Assembly (NCBI GenBank): GCA_964519355.1
Contig: CAZFJW010000021.1
Span: forward strand, 1 to 19,209
DNA length: 19,209 bases
Reading direction: 5' to 3'
Origin: CAZBEA01 sp964519355
Lineage (GTDB): Bacteria > Patescibacteriota > Microgenomatia > Levybacterales > GWA1-39-11
This document shows, piece after piece, positions 1-6,600 of the stretch. A program made the position numbers and the translations under genes. The notes beneath the pieces are model-generated. The model had not been told where the DNA came from. It made no database searches and worked only from the letters and a program-made list of their open reading frames with translations. Numbering within the stretch: the stretch's first letter is position 1; each line of letters starts with the position of its first letter.

Positions 1-573
1 TGTGTAAAACTTGAAAATAAAGCTTTTTGTATTTTTAACCGTCAATTTACTGAAGCCGAATATAGAGAAAAAGTAAAGTATCTAAAGTCACTCCCGGCCG
101 AAAAGATTATGGCTGAAGTTGCAAAAATAAAAGCCCAGCACCCACTTACACAAACAATTGGAAGAGAAAACGAAAATTCTACGTATGGGAATTATATGTT
201 CAAATGCCGCAATTGTTATCTTTGTTTTGATTCTGAAAACTGTGAAGACTCTGGATATATTTATGACTCAGGAAAAAATCAAAAAGCATATGATATTTCC
301 CAATGTGGTGAAATCGAAATTTCATATCAGGTTTTGGATTCGGGGCTTATTTTTAATTCTAGCTATATTGTCTTTTCAAAAAATATCCAAGACAGCAGAT
401 ATATATTTGATTCTGTAGATGTCAAAAATTCAATGGGATGCGTGAATCTTATGCATAAAGAATACTGTTTTTTGAATAGGCAATTAACAAAAGAAGAATA
501 TGAAAAGATTACAGAGCCACTTATTGCAGAACTGAACTCAAAAGATTATAACTGGGGAACTCTTGCCTATTAG
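1..573 (+). CDS. CPR-type Cys-rich solenoid-like protein, 3' part
   Basis: The reading frame is open from base 1, so the gene begins upstream and 190 residues are visible. The fragment is internally duplicated. Residues 1-28 (CVKLENKAFCIFNRQFTEAE...) resemble residues 147-174 (CVNLMHKEYCFLNRQLTKEE...), with C-V-x-L, C-x-x-N-R-Q and T-x-x-E-Y in common. Between them lies a Cys-rich patch (CRNC, then C and C) and short irregular repeats ending in D-S with Y-I or I-F pairs, which suggests a beta-solenoid stack. From memory of CPR genomes, proteins with a C-x-L-N-[RK]-Q-x-[TS]-K-E-E-Y motif are very common there, often with zinc-ribbon-like Cys pairs near the N-terminus; that part would lie outside the window. 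The function is unknown. The stop lies 6 nt from the stop of the convergent ATPase gene, with no terminator between them. Confidence 0.8.
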   Translation, partial: CVKLENKAFCIFNRQFTEAEYREKVKYLKSLPAEKIMAEVAKIKAQHPLTQTIGRENENSTYGNYMFKCRNCYLCFDSENCEDSGYIYDSGKNQKAYDISQCGEIEISYQVLDSGLIFNSSYIVFSKNIQDSRYIFDSVDVKNSMGCVNLMHKEYCFLNRQLTKEEYEKITEPLIAELNSKDYNWGTLAY

Positions 574-579
574 GTTTAA

Positions 580-2913
580 CTAAATTATTGGCTCAGGAAA
601 CTCATCTTTTCCTGCTTCATCGACTTTTTCTACAGCACCGCTTGTCCACCTATTGATTTCATTCTCAACACTTACCCTATTTTGACCATACGTGGTACGC
701 GATGTGTCAACAATTTCAATTGAATAATCAAATGTCGGTTTTGGAACATTTAATGTAACTGCAGAAAAAGGAGTGGTCAACTTTCCATCAACAGACATTT
801 TTATATACATCTCCCGCACATTCAGGTTGATCATGTCATTTGGTGAAAATGTCGGCGCAAATTCCTTGGACAAATACGACGCGTCATCTCCACCTACTGC
901 AAAAACTATCATTGATCCCACATTTCCAAATGCAGTTGCTTTTACTTCCTCAGGAAGCTGAGCAATGTACTGATGGGCGATAGTCAGATCAAGATGATAT
1001 TTTCGTGCCTCTGAAAGAATGCTTGAGAATGCATCGGTTGCAAAGTTTTGGAATTCATCTACATAAAAATAAAAATCCCGCCTATCTTCTTCATTCATTT
1101 TTGCCCGGGCAAGAGCAGCTTGCTGAATTTTTGTGATGAACATTGAACCGAGTAACGCTGCATTATCATCACCAAGTTTTCCTTTACTTATATTTATCAA
1201 TACAATTTTCCCTTCATTCATAAATTTTTCAAAATTAAGAGCATTTTTTTGCTGACCGATCATGTTTCGAACAATTGGATTGGAAATAAATTGACCAACC
1301 TTATTCAATATTGGAATAACTGCTTCATTGGAGAATTTCTCATTAAAACTTGAGAATTCGTTAGTCCAAAAACTTTTTACAACAGGATCTTTAATCTGCA
1401 TAACAACTCTCTGTCGGTACGACGTGTCTGATAATATTCTTGGAATTCCAAGAATATTTGAGTCCGAGGTTTCAAGAAGGGCAAGTGTAATATAACGGAT
1501 CAGATGTTCCATCTGAGGATTCCATGTAGCTGCAAAGAGTTTTTTGAAGATTGCTATGAAAAAAACAGACAAGTGCTGTCTGGCCTCATAATCCTCAACG
1601 CGTTCTAAAGGATTAAATCCTATCGGGAAGTCTCTATCTGTGGGATTGATGTACACGACATCTTTAATACGATCCTTCGGAACGAATCTGAGCAATTCAT
1701 CCGCCAGGTCTCCGTGCGGATCCAGAAGGCAACATCCTTCTCCATTTTGAATATCTGCAATTAATAACAGCTCCAAGAGGCGGCTTTTTCCGCTTCCTGT
1801 CTTTCCAACCACATACAGATGCCTTCTCCTATCGATCCTCTTAATTCCAAATACTTTTCCATCATTTCTATAGTTGGTTTGGCCAAAAAGGGAAATCCCT
1901 TCTGCATTTCCAGAATCTACAGATGGCAGTATGTCTGGAGCCGGGGCTTTCTTGGAAGTCGTATTTACAACATTGGATACAATAGTCCCAGCATATGGAA
2001 AATGGTATATTGTTGCTATTTCTGGAAGAGACCAAAGGTCACCTGATTCAAACATTCGATTTCTATACTGCCGTGTTGGCTCAACACTCCAAAAAGGCCT
2101 GCTTTTCTTCAGTTCGTTGGAAGAACTTTTCAAGCCTTTGAATAAATTCATAATACTTTTAAGTTTGGCTTTTGCGATTTGCTGATCCTGGGCTCTGTAT
2201 GAAATACGAAGTTTGCCTACAAAAAGATCATGAGACAATTTTTTATGTCCTGGATGTTCTTCATTGTAATTTCTTTGCATCATTTTGAAAAGCGCAACAT
2301 GAGCTCCCCTATGCCATGATTTTGAATCTACTTTTTTAAGAGAAAGCTGGATTCCTACCTCTTCATCTTTTTCTGTTTTTGAAAGCATCGCTGATAAATT
2401 TTTCAATAAATCTTCTTCTAAATGTTTGTATGTCCCGAGAGGATAAATGCTTCCTTTTTTAAAACCTAATTCCACAGTCACAGTCTTATCCTCTTGAAAA
2501 TTTTGATAGTAGTCTTCGGACTCTTGAACTTCAGCATCTGGGTATTGTGCATAAAGTTGAGATTCAACTGTATTTTTTAATTCCTTTGGAAGAATAATAT
2601 AAAAGCTTAAAAATTGATTGCTGGATACCATTTCAAAACTAATATGTGTTCCCTGCGAAAGAATCCTGTGAACAGAATGAAGAAAAGCTTCCATCGCATC
2701 TTCTTTTTGCTCATTTGTGGGGGGGATTTTAACAAGAAGAACTGATGAATCCTGAGTATTTTTCTTTTCTCTTTTATTTATTTTTTGCTTGAAAAAATAT
2801 TTTTTTACAAATATCCGTCCAAAAATTATTCCAATAATAATTGTTGAGAGTACAAAAACAGAAACTATAATTGTTATAAATGCACTGAGTAATAATTCGC
2901 CTAACGAATTCAT
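580..2913 (-). CDS. TraD/TraG-like type IV secretion DNA-binding ATPase
   Basis: This 777-residue protein resembles the coupling-protein and conjugation-ATPase class found in many CPR genomes. A single N-terminal membrane segment (about 10-34) is followed by a basic stretch. An N-terminal domain of about 300 residues of unclear fold precedes the ATPase. The P-loop VVGKTGSGKS is near 368-377 and the Walker B-like LLDPHGD near 397-403. FYVDEFQNFATD near 614-625 matches the Asp-Glu motif of TraG/TraD C-terminal domains. The family pumps or tethers DNA at the membrane; whether this one works in conjugation, DNA uptake or pilus-linked transport cannot be decided here. No other type IV secretion genes are in the window. 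It lies just beyond the orphan guaA end at the edge of the RHS island, and its probable -10 box sits in that junction. A perfect 26-bp palindrome lies inside the gene at 1433-1458. Confidence 0.85.
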   Translation of the reverse strand: MNSLGELLLSAFITIIVSVFVLSTIIIGIIFGRIFVKKYFFKQKINKREKKNTQDSSVLLVKIPPTNEQKEDAMEAFLHSVHRILSQGTHISFEMVSSNQFLSFYIILPKELKNTVESQLYAQYPDAEVQESEDYYQNFQEDKTVTVELGFKKGSIYPLGTYKHLEEDLLKNLSAMLSKTEKDEEVGIQLSLKKVDSKSWHRGAHVALFKMMQRNYNEEHPGHKKLSHDLFVGKLRISYRAQDQQIAKAKLKSIMNLFKGLKSSSNELKKSRPFWSVEPTRQYRNRMFESGDLWSLPEIATIYHFPYAGTIVSNVVNTTSKKAPAPDILPSVDSGNAEGISLFGQTNYRNDGKVFGIKRIDRRRHLYVVGKTGSGKSRLLELLLIADIQNGEGCCLLDPHGDLADELLRFVPKDRIKDVVYINPTDRDFPIGFNPLERVEDYEARQHLSVFFIAIFKKLFAATWNPQMEHLIRYITLALLETSDSNILGIPRILSDTSYRQRVVMQIKDPVVKSFWTNEFSSFNEKFSNEAVIPILNKVGQFISNPIVRNMIGQQKNALNFEKFMNEGKIVLINISKGKLGDDNAALLGSMFITKIQQAALARAKMNEEDRRDFYFYVDEFQNFATDAFSSILSEARKYHLDLTIAHQYIAQLPEEVKATAFGNVGSMIVFAVGGDDASYLSKEFAPTFSPNDMINLNVREMYIKMSVDGKLTTPFSAVTLNVPKPTFDYSIEIVDTSRTTYGQNRVSVENEINRWTSGAVEKVDEAGKDEFPEPII

Positions 2914-2923
2914 TTCAATTGTA

Positions 2924-2929
2924 AGTATA
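2924..2929 (-). promoter_or_regulatory. -10 box of the TraD-like gene
   Basis: TATACT on the minus strand ends 10 nt before the ATG at 2913, which would give a leader of only a few bases. No good -35 is visible at 17 bp. No Shine-Dalgarno precedes the start codon. Confidence 0.4.
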
Positions 2930-2972
2930 CAACGGAAGGATTAAATAACACCAGATGTGGCAGCCTCCCACG

Positions 2973-3030
2973 GTTACTCCCATTCCATCGTTGCCGGGGG
3001 CTTGGTCGTAATATCGTAGACGACGCGCGA
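2973..3030 (-). pseudogene. orphan 3' end of guaA (putative distal attachment site)
   Basis: On the minus strand this encodes SRVVYDITTKPPATMEWE followed by a stop, the exact C-terminus of the intact GuaA at 9544. It is in the same orientation. The first 34 bp (2973-3006) are identical to 9543-9576. Over 2973-3030 there are five mismatches with 9543-9600, all at third codon positions and all synonymous. Upstream in the gene sense the frame closes two codons later. Only weak traces may continue, for example a shared TTGAAGAAA at 3040-3048 and 9627-9635 with about 17 nt missing. There is no start codon and no room for a gene. It is best read as the displaced attachment-site copy of an island inserted at guaA, or the remnant of a replaced guaA allele. 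Confidence 0.85.
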
Positions 3031-3140
3031 TGGAATTTATTGAAGAAAACCATGGCAGAATTAGGTAAGTGCAGGTTTCTATATAAACCAATACCAAATT
3101 GACTCTTTGGCTGAGCAAGAGTTGACTCTCAAATTAATTC

Positions 3141-3629
3141 TTAACCTTTTTCTATGAGACCCTTCTCAAGATAATTTCCTGTAACTATTCTATTGATCAA
3201 AGCTTGTGGTGAGTAATTCGCCAAATATTCTAACTTCTTATACTCAACAGGAAGTTTTTGTCCAATTAGTTTATTTGTCTCTCCATCATATAGATACCAT
3301 CTTGTTGTAATTCCAGCAGTTAAATTTGCCCCTTCTTTCCAAATAAAATTGGGGTATTTGAAATCGATTACCGGAATATTACCTACTATATCCCAATCAA
3401 ATTCCGCAAGATTCATCCCTACCTTCAATCTTGTGAGTATGGGTCCGAATTTTATTTTTGTATCTATTATAGCCTCAAGATCTTCTTCATCAGTACTATC
3501 AACTAAATAATCGTGTACAACAACAATGTCTCCCCACTTGTCTTTATATAAAAAATGAGCGAATGTTTTTTTACCTTTCGGAAGAGGTATTCGAATTACA
3601 TCACCTATTCTCAGTCTTTTACTTTTCAT
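3141..3629 (-). CDS. Imm26-like immunity protein
   Basis: The protein has 162 residues from the preferred start at 3629 (MKSKRLRIGDVIRIPLPKGK). The opening K-x-G-D-x-[IF]-x-I-P-L-P-x-G-K followed by an aromatic-rich strand matches my recollection of the Immunity protein 26 family of polymorphic toxin loci. There is no signal peptide, as expected for a cytoplasmic antitoxin. The frame stays open to an ATG at 3689, but that start would overlap the end of the RHS gene by 44 nt and add an unconserved stretch; the 3629 start follows the RHS stop by 16 nt. AGGA sits just before this ATG, closer than usual for a ribosome site. The position directly after the toxin end of the RHS gene supports a role in neutralising its GIY-YIG-like domain. 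That pairing is inference. Confidence 0.7.
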   Translation of the reverse strand: MKSKRLRIGDVIRIPLPKGKKTFAHFLYKDKWGDIVVVHDYLVDSTDEEDLEAIIDTKIKFGPILTRLKVGMNLAEFDWDIVGNIPVIDFKYPNFIWKEGANLTAGITTRWYLYDGETNKLIGQKLPVEYKKLEYLANYSPQALINRIVTGNYLEKGLIEKG

Positions 3630-3645
3630 GTCCTGCTTATTATAC

Positions 3646-6600
3646 CTACATTTGAATAGGTTTTGATTGTGTTTCCTGATAAGGAGCAACTATCATAATT
3701 ACCGGAACCTTAATTAGCGCAGCCGCAACTCCACCAATTGTTGATAACGCAGATGGCGCAGCCGCAGCAATTGCTGGAACCGCCCCTGCAGATTGAGCTT
3801 GGTTTTGCCCCTGGGATAACACAGGATTATTTGGCGAAATACTGTTTATTTTATTGACCAACTGACCTCCTTCTTTAACCATCCCATATGCATCAATATA
3901 TGCCTGCTCGCTCCCCCTTGCAGTTAAAAGATCTCCAACAATATGCAATGGCTTGTAAGTTAGGGAGCTTCTGATGGGATCTAAAGAATTAAGGTGCTCA
4001 CCTGCTCGCATAGCTATATCTCTGCATGTGATTCCTACGTATCTTATGGCACCGAAGGCATCAAATCCTCCATAAATCGTATAATTGTCTGCAGTCTTTC
4101 CAGTTGGATCAGAATAGGTATTTGGATTATCCAAAGCATACGTATATGGATTTTGAGTCTGGGGCCTGTCTAGATCTCCATTTATTGGATCTTTTGTAAT
4201 AAATCTCCCAGTTTCGGGATCATAATAGCGGGCTCTCAAATAGTACATACCAGACTCTGGATCAAGCTGTTGTGATTCAAATTCATAGTTAATACTATTT
4301 GCTCCAGACGAAAACCTCACGTTCCCAAAAGGATCGTAATCATACCGTTTTACTTCACTTCCTGCATAATTGGTAACAAACCTTATATTCCCAAGCCCGT
4401 CTGAAAGAGGATAGAGTCTACTTGATGCACCCGAAGACCCCTGGCTAATAAGGTCCAAGCCATAGAGATACCAGTTATATATAGTATTTGAAGAATTAGT
4501 CTCAACAAGTACCCTACTTAATTCTTGAGAAATATCGGATACATACCTTGTCGTGGTAGATCCGGTAGTCTTCTGGATTCTCTCGCCCAAACCATCATAT
4601 TGATATGTAGTTGTTGTGCCAGATGCATACGATGTGAGCCTATCTTCCAAGTCATATATGAATGTTTTATTCCCGGCTGCCGCGGTCTTACTGATAGTAT
4701 TCCCATTGTTATCGTATCCAACAGTTGTTGTGCCGTATTGTGTCAATTGACTGTCAGAATTATAGGAATAACTTGTTGTCGCCCCCGAAACAGTCTGAGT
4801 AAGTCTATTGTCAATTTTGTCATAGGTATATGAGTAAGTCTTATCAGAATACGAAGCAGATGTTATTCGACTTAATGGGTCGTAAGAATAAGTTGTTATA
4901 TATTGTGGCAAGACGGTTTGGGCATAGGCTTTTTTGGGAATAAAAAGATTTTTCACAAAAGGCAGCGGAGAAAGATTGGCTATTCTTCTAAATACTGTCT
5001 CGCCAAGCGCAACAGACAAATCGAGTCTTAGTGCATTATTGAATTCATTAGACTCAGATACAGCTCCAGTTCTATCTGCCAAAACCCAGATATTATGAGG
5101 ACCCGATGTAGCAAAATCTGTTAATGTTTCGGTTACTGTAATTGATTGCCCGGGTAAAATTGAGCCTAGATAATTTTCGGTATCATCATATGATGTTGAG
5201 GTCGTTGGTTCGCTTACAAGATCATAATAAAAACCCTCTTTTATATAAGTGAGTATTCCTCCTGCGGTTGCAGTTCCAATATTTTTAACTGTCGCAGTGA
5301 TATCAAAATTATCTCCGGCTGTGGGATTCGGATTTGAAAGTGTAATATTTGTCACAACTAAATCCGGCTTGGCAGTACCACCAGTACCGGTTGGAGTCGG
5401 CGCGGGAATACTTGTTGGTGTCGGTGTTGGAGTCGGCAGCGAACCCGTAGGTGTTGGAGTAGGTGTTGTCACAACAGGGGTCGGTGTCGGGGTAGGGGTA
5501 CTTATTGGCGTTGGGGTTGGAGTCAGAGTTTCAAAGAATGCACCTTCCTCAGTCGAGCGTGTGATATCCCCTTGATTATTTCTTTGATAACTAAACTTCG
5601 CAAGAGTATCATTATTTTTATCGTAAGTTATCCCAATCAGTCTACCCGCAATATCATAAGTATACGTTCCCTTTATGCCATTTGTAAGCGTTTTTGTTGA
5701 AAGTAATCCATTTGTTAAATACGCATATGATGTTGAATTTCCATTCCAATCTGCAATTGTATTCATTCTGTTATTTGCATCATACGTGTAATTGACAGAT
5801 TTGTTATCCGGGTATGTAATTTTTGTAATATTATCCGAAGAATCAAAAGTATACGAAATAGATCTGCCATTTGGATTGGTTACTTTCGTAAGCCGGTCAA
5901 AAATATCATAGGTAAATGTTGTTGATCCATTTTGATTTGTAACTTTTGTAAGATTACTACGGTTATCATAAGTGTAAGTTACCGATGTAGAGTCGGGGTA
6001 AATAATCTTAGTCAGTCTGTTCAAATTATCGTACGTATAAGTTACTTGTTTACCATTTGCATCTGTTCTTTTGGTGATATTTCCATTTTGGTCATACTCC
6101 CAATTTGTAGCTTTAGCCAGTGGGGTTGTCGATTTTGTTTTTTGATTCAAGACGTTATATTCATGTGTTGTTGTTTGATTGAGAGCACTAGTTTGTGATA
6201 TTAAATTGGAATACCCATCATATACATAGGATGTTGTACTAAGAAGCGCATCTTTAATAGAAGTAAGATTTCCAGATGCATTATAACCATACTCTGTTAC
6301 TGCATTTGTGGGTGTGGTCGATTTGGTCAGTCTATTCTCAGCATCATAAACAAAAGAATGAATTCCAAGCCCGTCATTTGTCGAAAGAAGATTGTTATTT
6401 ACATCATAACTGGAAGTCTGATTTTTTCCTTCTGAGTCGGTCAGCTTTACAATTCTTGCAAGAGAATCATACTCGTATGTCGTTGAATTTCCGAGAGGAT
6501 CAACTACCATCAAGGGTTGTCCGAAATTATTTCTGGTATATGTTGTTTTTTTATTACTTGGATCCGTGAATGATGCTGTACCTCCAAATTGGTCATACGC

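Larger units (their letters stand above)
2914..3140. other. intergenic junction between Imm26-like and TraD-like genes
   Basis: These 227 bases contain the orphan guaA end (2973-3030) and the -10 box of the TraD-like gene, and no credible coding region. An open frame over 2915-3118 on the minus strand reads the guaA remnant out of frame. TTGACTCT occurs twice (3099-3106 and 3122-3129), which may be chance. No clear intrinsic terminator follows the Imm26-like gene. Confidence 0.6.

Noticed and set aside
2915..3118. 67-codon open frame on the minus strand between the Imm26-like and TraD-like genes
   Set aside because: It reads the guaA remnant in the wrong frame and has no recognisable domain.
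3099..3129. TTGACTCT twice, 23 bp apart, near the island edge, as possible integrase arm sites
   Set aside because: Eight bases twice in AT-rich DNA is weak evidence, and no integrase or matching sites at the other edge were found.
5249..5575. 108-codon plus-strand frame rich in Gly-Val repeats
   Set aside because: It is the antisense shadow of the Thr-Pro linker and CARDB-like region; the repeat pattern comes from the real gene.
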